A DNA stretch of 64,000 bases from NCBI RefSeq assembly GCF_029105185.1, contig NZ_JAFMZK010000003.1, positions 372,001-436,000 on the forward strand, given 5' to 3'. Source of the stretch: Aliiroseovarius sp. Z3 (GTDB lineage: Bacteria; Pseudomonadota; Alphaproteobacteria; Rhodobacterales; Rhodobacteraceae). This document shows, piece by piece, positions 28,171 through 37,700 of this stretch. Each line of letters opens with the position of its first letter. Position 1 is the first letter of the stretch. The notes beneath the pieces were generated by a model. That model had not been told where the DNA came from, made no database searches, and saw only the letters and a list, made by a program, of their open reading frames with translations. The position numbers and the translations under genes are program-made.

Positions 28171-28237
28171 ACCCAATCACCGACAACTTTGACCACACTC
28201 GGCGTCCCGGCTTAGGCTTGGGGCGAGGGAGATCGCC

Positions 28238-29299
28238 ATGACAACCAAAGCAGGCTACGAACAGGTCTTGGACGGCAGCGACACCAATGTCGCCCAGTTC
28301 GAGCGCCGCCATCACACGGTGTTGGAGCGCGTCCAGCACATCTTGCACAACAATCCAACCTTCGTGCCGGTCATCGTCCTGATGCTCAGCCTTGTCGCAT
28401 TTTGGATCATAGCGGGCGGACGGTTCTTTTCCGCATTCAATCTGTCCCTGATCATGCAGCAAGTGTCGATCATCGGAATGCTCGCTGCGGCGCAATCGTT
28501 GATCATCATCACCGCCGGGATCGACTTGTCCGTGGCAGCAATCATGATTCTGATGTCCGTGATCATGGGCAACTTGGCTGTCAATTTTGGAGTGCCACCG
28601 ACGATCGCGATTATCGTTGGCGTCATCGGCGGGATGTTGGCAGGGGCGATGAATGGGCTGTTGATCACCAAGATTAAACTTCCCCCCTTCATTACCACGT
28701 TGGGCACCTGGTCGATTTTCTTTGCGCTGAACCTCTGGCTTTCTGGTGCGCAGTCCATTCGGAGCCAGGATATTGATGAACACGCACCGTTGCTGAAGTT
28801 CTTTGGCAACGCCATCAACGTTGGCGGCGCGCGTATTACATTTGGCGTCATCCTGATGATCGTGATCTTCGTGGTGCTTTGGTACATGCTTAACAAAACG
28901 GCCTGGGGTCGCCACGTCTATGCGATCGGTGACGATATGGAGGCGGCCGAGATGTCCGGTATCCGTACTGAACGCACGCTTGTGTCGGTCTACATGCTGG
29001 CAGGGCTGGTGTGTGCCGTCGCGGGCTGGGCCTCAATCGGGCGCGTCGGGTCGATTTCGCCGCAATCATTCTATGAGGGGAATCTGCAATCCATCACCGC
29101 TGTGGTGATCGGGGGGATATCTCTGTTCGGCGGACGTGGATCAATTATGGGCGCGCTGTTTGGCGCATTGATTGTCGGCGTTTTCCAGTCTGGCCTGCGT
29201 ATGGCGGGTGTAGATGTGCTGTGGCAGGTTTTTGCTATCGGTTGGCTTATTATCATCGCGGTCGCAATCGACCAATGGATCCGGAGGGTTTCCGCATGA
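28238..29299 (+). CDS. frcC: Sugar ABC importer permease (FrcC-like)
   Basis: Inner-membrane permease of the ribose/fructose type, 353 aa with about ten membrane segments. A soluble N-terminal 45 residues precede the first helix ('PVIVLMLSLVAFWIIAGGRF'). The family motif 'LIIITAGIDLSVAAIMILMS' and 'GISLFGGRGSIMGALFGALI' are clear. The ribosome site is GAGGGAG. Its stop overlaps the frcA start (ATGA). Confidence 0.88.
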   Translation: MTTKAGYEQVLDGSDTNVAQFERRHHTVLERVQHILHNNPTFVPVIVLMLSLVAFWIIAGGRFFSAFNLSLIMQQVSIIGMLAAAQSLIIITAGIDLSVAAIMILMSVIMGNLAVNFGVPPTIAIIVGVIGGMLAGAMNGLLITKIKLPPFITTLGTWSIFFALNLWLSGAQSIRSQDIDEHAPLLKFFGNAINVGGARITFGVILMIVIFVVLWYMLNKTAWGRHVYAIGDDMEAAEMSGIRTERTLVSVYMLAGLVCAVAGWASIGRVGSISPQSFYEGNLQSITAVVIGGISLFGGRGSIMGALFGALIVGVFQSGLRMAGVDVLWQVFAIGWLIIIAVAIDQWIRRVSA

Positions 29300-30069
29300 C
29301 ACCTGTTGTATCAGCCAAAGGTATCGTCAAACGTTATGGCCATGTCACGGCGATTGACCATGCAGATTTCGAGCTGCGTCCCGGTGAGATTCTGGCCGTG
29401 ATCGGAGATAACGGGGCGGGCAAATCCTCGATCGTTAAGGCGATCTGCGGGGCCACTGTGCCAGACGAGGGTGAAATCCAGATTGAAGGCAAGCCGGTCA
29501 AATTCTCGTCCCCGATCGAGGCGCGGGAGATGGGGATCGAGATTGTCTATCAGAACCTTGCCCTGTCCCCCGCCTTGTCCATTGCGGATAACATGTTCAC
29601 CGGGAGAGAGCTGCGCAAACCGGGCTTTATGGGCAAGTTCTTTCGGATGCTGGACAAACCCGCGATGGAGAAATTCGCCCGCGAAAAACTGACCGAGCTG
29701 GGGCTGATGACCGTGCAGTCGATTAAGCAGCCGGTCGAAACGCTGTCCGGCGGTCAGCGCCAAGGGGTCGCAGTTGCCCGCGCCGCGGCCTTCGCCACAA
29801 AGTTCATCATCATGGACGAACCCACAGCAGCCTTGGGCGTGAAAGAAAGTCGCAAGGTGCTGGAGCTGATCAAAGATGTCCGCGCCCGAGGCATTCCAAT
29901 CATCCTGATCAGCCACAATATGCCTCATGTGTTCGAAGTTGCTGATCGGATTCATATCCACCGTCTGGGCAAACGCCTCTGCACGATCGACCCTAAGGAT
30001 TACACCATGTCTGATGCGGTGGCTTTTATGACGGGGGCAAAGGAACCGCCCGCTCAAGACACGGTATGA
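29296..30069 (+). CDS. frcA: Sugar ABC importer ATPase (FrcA-like)
   Basis: Cytosolic ATPase, 257 aa. Walker A 'GDNGAGKSS' is near residue 37, signature 'LSGGQRQGVAVARAAAF' near 150, Walker B 'FIIMDEPTAALG' near 175 and H-loop 'ISHNMPHVF' near 206. It is a single-domain ATPase, unlike the duplicated RbsA type, which is characteristic of FrcA. ATGA-coupled to frcC. No sugar kinase follows, unlike frc loci that carry frcK. Confidence 0.88.
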   Translation: MTPVVSAKGIVKRYGHVTAIDHADFELRPGEILAVIGDNGAGKSSIVKAICGATVPDEGEIQIEGKPVKFSSPIEAREMGIEIVYQNLALSPALSIADNMFTGRELRKPGFMGKFFRMLDKPAMEKFAREKLTELGLMTVQSIKQPVETLSGGQRQGVAVARAAAFATKFIIMDEPTAALGVKESRKVLELIKDVRARGIPIILISHNMPHVFEVADRIHIHRLGKRLCTIDPKDYTMSDAVAFMTGAKEPPAQDTV

Positions 30070-30123
30070 CAACTCTGAGCAAAATCGCTTAAGCGCCGGG
30101 TGCAAATTGGCGCTGTGGCGGCT

Positions 30124-30148
30124 GCGCCCGCTCGGAATGAGCGGGCGC
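30124..30148 (+). terminator. Stem-loop after frcA
   Basis: GCGCCCGCTC and GAGCGGGCGC form a perfect 10-bp stem around GGAAT; ATTTTT follows 7 bases later. It is probably the frc operon terminator. The same stretch is also open in one plus frame (GTG at 30100 to TAG at 30270, 56 codons) with no ribosome site or known relative, so I do not call a gene there. Confidence 0.65.
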
Positions 30149-30264
30149 GGACCGCATTTTTGCCAGAGGATGTGCTTCTGCGGGTGGACCAGCGCAACGG
30201 TCTGCATGCTTATCGGGATGCGGCAGTGCGGCCTGTCGAGCCGGTCGGTCCATTCCATATTCGG

Positions 30265-30768
30265 CTATAGGTAGGGCTCGATTTTCTCGGCTGAAAGAGC
30301 GTATCCGATCTCTGCCAACTGCGTTGAGGTCGACGCCGTGCCGAACATGCCAGTCACGTTGACGGGTTCAAACAGGCCATTGCTCTCGTATGGCTCGCCT
30401 GTCGTGACAAAAACGAGTTGGTTCGCAGGTGGCGGCGGGACATGCACGCAGGCGCCGACATAGGGAACAAGGATGAAGGCCGTGACACCGGTATCTTTGT
30501 AGTCAATCGGGACGATAAAACCTGGAAGCCGGACGATCTGGCCGTTCCAATCCGTTCGGACCCCAGTGGATTGTGGCTGACTGGCGGCAAGATCACTTTG
30601 ATCATGCGGCAACAAGCCGTTCAGGGAGGGTGGAATGGTCGTCTGACCCTCTGGCAGAAGATCCGCCCATTCAAGGTCGATAACCTCTTCAGCGCGAAGT
30701 GTGCCCGGACCAGCCAGAAGGGCCGCAAAGCCAGCCAGAACATATCGGCGGCAAACTCCGGTCACCAT
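30265..30768 (-). CDS. DUF3299 exported protein, distal member of zinc operon
   Basis: Exported 167-aa protein with an N-terminal signal segment (about 1-26, 'YVLAGFAALLAGPGTLRA'). The DUF3299 core reads 'WADLLPEG', 'VRLPGFIVPIDYKDTGVTAF', 'LVPYVGACVHVPPPPANQLV' and 'GYALSAEKIEPY'. It is a paralogue of the preceding gene and overlaps it by 7 bases. Last gene of zur-zrgA-ABC-DUF3299-DUF3299; by analogy with Vibrio zrg operons it may aid zinc acquisition in the periplasm. The conserved 'CVHVPPPP' could bind metal (inference). Confidence 0.8.
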   Translation of the reverse strand: MVTGVCRRYVLAGFAALLAGPGTLRAEEVIDLEWADLLPEGQTTIPPSLNGLLPHDQSDLAASQPQSTGVRTDWNGQIVRLPGFIVPIDYKDTGVTAFILVPYVGACVHVPPPPANQLVFVTTGEPYESNGLFEPVNVTGMFGTASTSTQLAEIGYALSAEKIEPYL

Positions 30769-31283
30769 TCGTAGATCTCCATTTTATCTGCAGTCAGCGC
30801 ATAGCCAGTTTCACCGAGTTCGGTTGACTGCAATTGGGTGTGCATGACACCGGTCACCCAGACCGCGTCCCACAGTTGGTCACTTGGCCAAGGGGTCTCG
30901 CTCGACACAAAGACAAGCTGGTTGGGCGGCGGAGGCGGCGTGTGAATACAGGCGCCCACATAGGGCACCAGAAGAAAACGCGTCACACCGTTCGCGCCAA
31001 GTTCCAGCGGAACGATGTAGCCGGGCATTCTTATATACGCGCCGTTGAGCGTCTCGTTCAATTTTGTTGCGTTGGCGTCGTAGATTGGATTCCACGTATC
31101 GTTTACTTCATCCAGTTCGCCCTCTCCGATGATTTCCGAATAGGGCACTCCGGGTGGGATCAGATCGTCCCAAGTGATTTCACGCGCTGCTGCGGCGAAT
31201 GAAAATCGTGGTGTGACCACGCCAGCCAAGCCAAGGGCCAGGGCCGTGCGCCGGGTAAGTTTGGTTGGTTGCGTCCATCTCAT
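30762..31283 (-). CDS. DUF3299 exported protein, first copy in zinc operon
   Basis: 173 aa from the ATG at 31283 that overlaps the permease stop (ATGA). It has a twin-arginine-like signal ('TRRTALALGLAGVVTPRFSFA'). The core is 'WDDLIPPG', 'IRMPGYIVPLELGANGVTRF', 'LVPYVGACIHTPPPPPNQLV' and 'GYALTADKMEIYE', clearly paralogous to the next gene. The invariant Cys-x-His of 'ACIHTPPPP' is shared by both. Probably periplasmic; role in zinc uptake is inferred from the operon. Confidence 0.82.
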   Translation of the reverse strand: MRWTQPTKLTRRTALALGLAGVVTPRFSFAAAAREITWDDLIPPGVPYSEIIGEGELDEVNDTWNPIYDANATKLNETLNGAYIRMPGYIVPLELGANGVTRFLLVPYVGACIHTPPPPPNQLVFVSSETPWPSDQLWDAVWVTGVMHTQLQSTELGETGYALTADKMEIYEW

Positions 31284-32530
31284 GTCCTTACCAACATACC
31301 ATCGGCCAGAGAGATCCGGTAGGCGCGAAGCGCCGGAACAAAGCTCACAATCGCGCCAGCGGCTATGACGCCAACCAGAACCCAAAGTTTGCGCAGCGAC
31401 GGTGCTTCGATTGGCAGCCATAGACCGAAGGCGCTGTCCACGATTGGTTGTGCTATGAACAACGCCAGATAAAGCAAGCTTAGGCCAAGAACCGCACCGA
31501 TGGCGGCGGTCAGCATCGCCTCGAGCACCAGAAGACCGACGATGATAAGGGGGCGAGCCCCCATGGCGCGAAAGATCGCCATCTCGCGTCGGCGCTCGTT
31601 CAGGCTTGAGAAGATCGTCGCCATCATTCCGATAAGAGCCGTCACGACAACCATTGCAGAGACGCCCAACAATGCGGTTTCAGCCACGCCGACAATGGCC
31701 CAAAGCTCTTGCAAGGCGACACCGGGTAGGACAGCCAAAAGCGGCTCTTCCGGATACTCGTTAATCGCGCGTTGAAGAGCGAAGGTCTGGAGCGGACTTT
31801 TCACCCCGATCAAAGCGGCGGTCACGGCCTTCGGTTCCAAATCCATCTGGCGGATCACGTCGACGGGCGTCGATTGCCCCGGGATTTGCGCACCGCTTTG
31901 CCAATCCACATGGATCGCCTCGATCGCTTCCAGGCTTACGATCACGGTTCGGTCGACGGGAGTCCCGGTTTTCTCCAGAATGCCCGAAATGCGAAACGGC
32001 TGATCCTTGTGTTCTGTAAAAGATGCAAGTCCGTGGGCCACGACGATGGGATCGCCCACAGAATAACCGAGCGTCGTCGCCACATCGGCACCGATAACCG
32101 CGTCGAACAGATCCGCCATCACGACCCCGTCTGTCATCGCAAGCGATCGCCCCTGCCGGTACTTGTAGCGCGCGAAGAACTCAGGACTTGTGCCCATCAC
32201 GCGGAACTGTCGGTGACTGTCGCCGAGCGAGATCGGTACGATCCAGTCGACCTGCGGCTGGGCAGCAATGTCTTGGTAGCTATCCCAGGTGATGTTGTTG
32301 GTGGCGTTGCCAATCCGAAACACGGAATAGAGCAGGAGCTGCACCGAACCGGAACGCGCGCCAACGATCAGGTCGGTTCCCGAAATCGTGTTCGCGAAAC
32401 TCGCTTTAGCGCCGGTTCTCACCTTCTCAACACCGAGGAACAGGGCAACTGAAAGCGCAATCGCAAGCACAGTCATGCCAACCGTCAAGGCACGCGCGAG
32501 CAGCGAGGCGATGGCGAGCCGGAGGATCAT
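31280..32530 (-). CDS. ABC transporter permease, FtsX/MacB type, zinc-linked (ZrgC-like)
   Basis: 416 aa, four membrane helices. The N-terminal helix (about 8-32, 'RALTVGMTVLAIALSVALFL') is followed by a large periplasmic MacB-PCD domain (about 35-270) and the C-terminal FtsX helices ('ALLGVSAMVVVTALIGMMAT', 'LVLEAMLTAAIGAVLGLSLL', 'GVIAAGAIVSFVPALRAYR'). Such permeases drive periplasmic machines rather than open a channel. ATGA overlaps join it to the ATPase upstream and the DUF3299 gene downstream. Confidence 0.87.
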   Translation of the reverse strand: MILRLAIASLLARALTVGMTVLAIALSVALFLGVEKVRTGAKASFANTISGTDLIVGARSGSVQLLLYSVFRIGNATNNITWDSYQDIAAQPQVDWIVPISLGDSHRQFRVMGTSPEFFARYKYRQGRSLAMTDGVVMADLFDAVIGADVATTLGYSVGDPIVVAHGLASFTEHKDQPFRISGILEKTGTPVDRTVIVSLEAIEAIHVDWQSGAQIPGQSTPVDVIRQMDLEPKAVTAALIGVKSPLQTFALQRAINEYPEEPLLAVLPGVALQELWAIVGVAETALLGVSAMVVVTALIGMMATIFSSLNERRREMAIFRAMGARPLIIVGLLVLEAMLTAAIGAVLGLSLLYLALFIAQPIVDSAFGLWLPIEAPSLRKLWVLVGVIAAGAIVSFVPALRAYRISLADGMLVRT

Positions 32531-33228
32531 GATGCATGCCTTTCGATGGTCGCGATGTCGTCCATGCGGACCACGCGATCAAACCAATCGCCAAGGCGGT
32601 GATCGTGGCTGACCATCAGAAGTGACGACCCGTTCTTCGTAACCTGCTTGAACAACAGATCAAGAAATGCCGCTTGGCTATCGGCATCCAGTGACGATGT
32701 TGGTTCGTCCGCGATCACGATAGGCGGTTGACCGATCAGCGCGCGCGCGACGGCAACGCGCTGCTGCTGACCGACGCTAAGCGTTGCTGCTTTCGCCGAT
32801 AGGAGCGAGGCGGGGAGACGAAGCGTCGAACATAGCTCTGCCGCTGTTTTTAGCGGGTCTTTCGCACGCGCGCGACGCTTTGGAGCAAAACGCAATGGTA
32901 GCAGAATGTTGTCCGCAACCGTCCCGAAGGGCAGCAGGTTGAACTGCTGGAAAATCACGCCGATATGGTCGCCCCGGAAACGATCGCGTCCCGAGGCCGT
33001 CAGATTGGACAGGTCGGTTTCCCCCACCACAACCGTTCCGGTATCAGGTCGGATCGTCCCACAGATCAGTGACAGCAACGTCGATTTGCCCGAACCGCTT
33101 TCGCCCAGAAGCAGGACGGTCTCACCCCTTGCAATCTGGAAGGACGGCACCGAAAGGCCGAACGACGCCTGTCCCGGCCAGCGGAACCGGACGTTGGTCA
33201 GATCAAGGATCGGGGCCGTCGTGCGCAA
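32527..33228 (-). CDS. ABC transporter ATPase, LolD/MacB type, zinc-linked (ZrgB-like)
   Basis: 233 aa. Walker A 'GESGSGKSTLLS' is near residue 38-46, Q-loop in 'GVIFQQFNLLPFGTVADNIL', signature 'LSVGQQQRVAVARALIG' near 150 and Walker B 'PIVIADEPTSSLD' near 172. This subfamily pairs with FtsX-like permeases. It lies 2 bases after zrgA and overlaps the permease by ATGA. Confidence 0.9.
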   Translation of the reverse strand: MRTTAPILDLTNVRFRWPGQASFGLSVPSFQIARGETVLLLGESGSGKSTLLSLICGTIRPDTGTVVVGETDLSNLTASGRDRFRGDHIGVIFQQFNLLPFGTVADNILLPLRFAPKRRARAKDPLKTAAELCSTLRLPASLLSAKAATLSVGQQQRVAVARALIGQPPIVIADEPTSSLDADSQAAFLDLLFKQVTKNGSSLLMVSHDHRLGDWFDRVVRMDDIATIERHAS

Positions 33229-33230
33229 GT

Positions 33231-33845
33231 TCAGAACATGCCGCGCAGGTCGAGAGTTGGCGCATCACGTTCCACCTCAAAGGCCCGGGCGCCCGAGGTC
33301 GAGACAATCTGAACTTCCAACTCGCGCGCATTCTGGAATACATCGAAATAGGCGAACTTAAACCCTGTGATGGCGCCGGGGTGAGCGCAGGTCAGAGTAT
33401 ATTCAGCGTGGAATTCGGTGTGTCCGGCTTCGTCTTCGTGATGCTCTTCCGCATGGTCCTCGTGACCGTCGTCGTCGGCGTGATCATCATGATCGTCATG
33501 TTCTTCGTGCTCCTCATGCTGATCATGCGATTCCTCGCTTTCCAGTTCGGCACTGGCTTGAGTCACCGTGCATTCGGCCCCTTCGGGCAGCACGAACAGT
33601 TCCAGTGGACGAGCCAGCGTTGCGACTGCATTTTCGATGGCCGTGCGATCTTCGGCGCTCGTTGCGGCATGTTCAAAGCCGACGATGTCTGCGCCGGGTA
33701 CATGCAGTTCCATCGCCATGATGTTGCCTTCGAATGCGATGTTAAGCTCGCCCACACCGTGTTCATGTGCGTCCAATTGTCGGCTCTCTTGAGCTGCGGC
33801 GGGGATAGCTAACGCGGCGAGGACGAGAGAAAGAGAGGTTCTCAT
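33231..33845 (-). CDS. zrgA: Periplasmic zinc-binding protein ZrgA (DUF2796)
   Basis: 204 aa with signal peptide 1-18 ('LAALAIPAAA'). A conserved N-terminal 'LDAHEHGVGELNIAFEGN' holds His27 and His29. Residues 107-146 form a metal-binding arm with 12 histidines among Asp and Glu ('HDQHEEHEEHDDHDDH' and beyond). The C-terminal beta domain continues with 'EYTLTCAHPGAITGFKFAYF'. DUF2796/ZrgA proteins feed zinc into cells with an ABC system in Vibrio. It is 21 bases after zur, so zinc starvation should induce it. Confidence 0.88.
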   Translation of the reverse strand: MRTSLSLVLAALAIPAAAQESRQLDAHEHGVGELNIAFEGNIMAMELHVPGADIVGFEHAATSAEDRTAIENAVATLARPLELFVLPEGAECTVTQASAELESEESHDQHEEHEEHDDHDDHADDDGHEDHAEEHHEDEAGHTEFHAEYTLTCAHPGAITGFKFAYFDVFQNARELEVQIVSTSGARAFEVERDAPTLDLRGMF

Positions 33846-33866
33846 GGCGGTTCCTTTGATTGATCT

Positions 33867-34253
33867 TCAGGCCACGCAATCACGGCAGTGGCCGTGAATT
33901 TCGACGATGTGGCGCTTTGGGTGGAAGGCGCTTGGTTTTATGAGCGCCGCAAGCCTTGGCATAATCGACCCACCATCGTGTTCTTCGACGGATCCGCAAT
34001 CCTCACAAATCGCGAGGATTGGCAAACTATCATTATGATCGCAGCGGCAGGGAACGAAGGCCTTGAGCGACTCGAGCCGATGTGCGCGACCTTGGTCGGT
34101 GAGCGCGGCAAGCGCCCGGTAAACCGTAGGCGGTGCGATGCCAGGTTCGTTGCCCTGCAATTCCTCAAGCACTTGATAAGCCGTCATCGGCGTTTCGCTT
34201 GAGCGAAGGACATCAAGGATTTCAGATTGACGTTTGGCGGCCTGTTTTCGCAT
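33867..34253 (-). CDS. zur: Zinc uptake regulator Zur (Fur family)
   Basis: 128-aa zinc-sensing repressor. N-terminal winged helix (about 1-75) includes 'MTAYQVLEELQ', 'GIAPPTVYRALAALTDQGRA'. The C-terminal metal domain has 'FVPCRCDHND' and two CxxC pairs, 'AICEDCGSV' and 'HGHCRDCVA', the structural zinc site of Fur/Zur. First gene of the operon it is thought to control, with a Zur-like palindrome 37 bp upstream. Fur or Mur are less likely given the ZrgA neighbour. Confidence 0.9.
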   Translation of the reverse strand: MRKQAAKRQSEILDVLRSSETPMTAYQVLEELQGNEPGIAPPTVYRALAALTDQGRAHRLESLKAFVPCRCDHNDSLPILAICEDCGSVEEHDGGSIMPRLAALIKPSAFHPKRHIVEIHGHCRDCVA

Positions 34254-34754
34254 GCGGCAAACTCTGATGTGATTGCTTCAATGGTTGTTTGATATTTTAT
34301 AAAATAACAACAAGCAAGGGTGGTGGTTAGGTATTCGTTTGTACGGGCGAGTATCGACCTCGTGGGCAGTCGTCCGACCAGCCGAATGATAGAGCAGGGG
34401 GGCGACGACTCCATGTGCCGGAAATCCAGTTGGACAGGGTCATGTCCTCGGCATAACCGTTTGAACCTGCAAGTCAGTTCTGATTTTTCGGAAAAGAAGC
34501 CAGGCCAGCTGAAGCAGTCAACGGGAGCATGAAATGAGGGACCGGCTCGGCCGATTTTCTTTTGCCTTATGAGTGACCAGAAGCGATGAGTCGGATGGCT
34601 GCGGCAATGATTCCAACTGGAATCCATATATATTTCAATGTGCTAATGGCATACCGTGAACCCTATCGTGACTGCCACATCAGATATCTTAGAATTACCG
34701 TTCGCGTTGGAAGGCTTGGGTTTTGGTATGGCGTTGACGGGCCGGATTCCACAT
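34254..34754. other. 501-bp spacer between the zur promoter and the RND pump stop
   Basis: Apart from the Zur box, I see no supported gene. An open plus frame (ATG 34586, 59 codons, ending about 34765) has an unusual composition and no ribosome site. The stretch is less GC-rich than the coding DNA around it and could be remnant or intergenic DNA. No clear hairpin terminator for the RND gene was found. Confidence 0.4.
34291..34312. promoter_or_regulatory. Probable Zur box upstream of zur
   Basis: TTGATATTTTATAAAATAACAA-type dyad: the central ATTTTATAAAAT (34296-34307) is a perfect 12-bp palindrome extended by TTG..CAA arms with one mismatched pair. The AT-rich dyad fits alphaproteobacterial Zur sites and sits where the zur operon promoter should be. 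It suggests autoregulation of the whole zinc operon. Confidence 0.7.
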
Positions 34755-37700
34755 CTACGTCTTAGTCAAGGTGCTGAGATGCAAGTCGTCCAGAATGGAA
34801 TAGACGGCTGGTAGTACGAACAGAACCACAAGGCTGGCGCTGAGCAAGCCGAAGACCAGACTGGCCACCAGCGGGATCAGGATTTGTGCCTGCAAGTTGG
34901 TCTCGGTCAGGATGGGAAGCAGACCGGCTGTCGTCGTGGTGGTGGTCAGGAAGATGGCTCTGAACCGTGCTTGCGCTGCTCGCGCGGCGGCTTGTGTGAC
35001 GTTGGCGAGGTCGTCGTGTTCGTGTTTGATGAAGTCCACCAGCAGGATCGAGTTATTGACCACGACACCGGCCAGTGCGACGAAACCCAGCATGCTGGGC
35101 ATCGAGAAATCCAGCCCCATTGCCACATGTCCGAAGATCGCTCCGGGCAGCGACAGGGGGATCACAAGCATCACGACGATTGGCTCAATGTAAGAGCGGA
35201 ACAGGAAGCTGAGCAGCAGAAATACACCCAACAGTCCGATAATGAATCCTCTGAGCATGGATTGCTGAGTCTTTCCGGCCTCGGCGTTCTGGCCTTCGAT
35301 GTCGAGCGAGATGTTGGGGTGGCGTTGCAGGAATTCCGGCACAAATCGTGTCATTGTATCGCCAATAATGGCGTTGGCATTTGCGGTGCGGGTGTCGATG
35401 GAGCCCTGCACTGTAACAGTGCGGATACCGTCTTCGCGGTTGATGCGGCTGTATCCCTGACCGATCTCAATGTCGGCGATGACCGACAGGGGCACATAGG
35501 ATCCGTCGGCGCGCGTTACATTGAAATGGTCGAAAACATCGCGATCCCCGCGTTCCAGGGTTCCGAATTGGGCGACAAGTTCGACAAGGCTTCCAGCAAT
35601 CTGCATTTCGTTGATTGTGGTGCCCAGATAGGCCGCCCGCAACTGATCCGCGACCATTGTTGCGGTAATTCCCATGGGCCCGGCGGCGTCTTTTAGAGTT
35701 ATGCGCAGTTCACGTTTGCCCGGACGCAGGTCGTCAAGAATAGAGGTGACGCCCTGATATTGCCAAAGCCAGTCCTGCAATTCGATCGACGCCGCTTTCA
35801 GTGCAACCAGATCGTCGCCTTTCAGACGCAGGTCGATTGCAATTCCTGCCGGGCCGATGGTGCTTTCGTCGTATTTCAGACTGACGACATCCGGGACCGG
35901 GCCGACCGTATCGCGCCAAAGTGCCAAAATTTCGTCCGGCGTGCTGACTCGTTCAGCCGATGGCAGCAAATCAACGTTAAGGGTCACAACATGGCCGCCC
36001 GTTTCGAACGCATCCCGGTTTACGCCGTAATAGGTGCTGACATGCCGGATTAAGGTCGCACCGTCGGGTTGTTCTGGGGTCAGTGTGGTGTTGACCTTCT
36101 CTAATCCCGCCTCAAGTCGTGCGACGACCTGTTCAGTTTGCGACAGGGGTGTTCCCTGCGGCAGAAGCACGCGTGCAACAAGGGTGTCGCCATCCAGATC
36201 AGGAAAGGCAGTGAATTTCAGATAGCCCCCCGCGAGCATGCTGGCTGCAATCAGCAGAACGGTCAGGCTAAGCCCAGCCACCGCATAGCGCCAACGAATG
36301 GTAAGGTCGACGATCGGGCCAACGAAATTTGTGCGTGCCCGGTCGACCGTTTTTTCGACACGGGCACGCAGGCCCGATTGGTGATTTGAAACTTCAAGAC
36401 TGTGGATCAGATGGTGGGGAAGGATCAGAAACGCCTCGATCAGAGAGATTGACAGCACGAACAGCATCACCACCGGCACGACGCGCAGTACGGCCCCCAG
36501 ATCGCCGGACAAAAAGGCCAGCGATCCAAAGATCATCGCAGTTGTTCCAAACGAGGCCAGCACATTGGGAAACACCTGTGTGGCCCCTTCAACGGCGGCA
36601 TCCAAGGCGCTTTTGCCCTTTTCGCGTAGACGGGCGATGTTCTCGGCAATGACAATGGCGTCGTCCATCAACAAGCCGATGACGATCAGAAGGCCCACCG
36701 TGGTCATCAGGTTCAGGGAATAGCCCACCAGCCCCATCAGGGCCACGCCGCCCATGAACGACACCGGCAGACCCATAGCGACCCAAAACGAGAATCGAAA
36801 CCCGAAGAACAACCAAAGGACAAGGAAGACAAGCGCCAAGCCTTGCACGCCATTGACCACCACCAATGTCAGCCTGTCGCGCACCACGGACACACCATCA
36901 GCGGTGATCTCCAGCGTGACGCCTGGCGGGGCCTGGGCGCGCTCAGCCTCCAGAAAGGCCTTTAGCGCATCCATTGTGCGCAGGCTGTCTTCTGCGCGGG
37001 TCTTGGTGATGTCGAGGATCGCGGCAGGTTCACCATCGAAGAGGATGCGATCTTCGTTCAGCGCAAAGCCTTCGGATATGTCTGCGATGTCACCCAATCG
37101 AACCTGCCCGCCCTGAGAAGATGATCGGACGATCAGTGACGCCAGCGTATCCGTGTCGCGCCGTTCCTCGGCCACACGGATCAGAAGCGTTTCAGTGCTT
37201 GCCTCGATGCTGCCCGCGGGCATGTCGAGGCTTCCGGCCTGAACCGCGCGCGCGATGTCTGCAACCGAGACCCCGAATTTCTGAAGGTCGGCAGAGCGCA
37301 GGTTGATTTGCAGCTCTCGGGTCGAGAAGCCGCGAATGTCGACTTTGGGGATCCCGCCCCATCGCAGCATGGCAGTGCGCGTTTGTTCGGCATAGTCTTT
37401 CAGATCGGTGCGCGAAACGGGTCCGGTGATGGCCACTGAGGCAACGAAATCTGTAAGCCCCAGTGCTCTGATCGTCGGTGCCTCGGCCCGGTCAGGGAAG
37501 TCGGTGATTGCGTCGATCTCGGATTTGATGTCGGCCACGAAGGTTTGGAAATCATCGCCTTCGCGCATCGTCACAACAGCACGGCCCAGATTTTCGCGCG
37601 CCTCGCAGGACTGCCGTTCGATCCCCGTCACCGCGTTCATCGCATTCTCGACCCGTTCGCAGATTGCGGTTTCCACTTCTTCGGGGCGCGCGCCGGGATA

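Noticed and set aside
27077-28915. Very long open frame (612 codons) on the minus strand across frcB and frcC
   Set aside because: It is antisense to two well-recognised transporter genes and its residues (rich in His, Asp, Gln and Arg) match no family; high GC3 coding DNA often leaves such frames open.
30100-30270. 56-codon plus frame starting with GTG after frcA
   Set aside because: No ribosome site, contains the probable frc terminator and overlaps the end of the DUF3299 gene.
33428-33530. Tandem-repeat DNA in the zrgA gene
   Set aside because: The low-complexity DNA encodes the His/Asp/Glu metal-binding arm in frame; it is not a CRISPR or a separate repeat element.
34586-34765. 59-codon plus frame in the spacer before the RND gene
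   Set aside because: No ribosome site or recognisable family; it overlaps the 3' end of the RND gene on the other strand.
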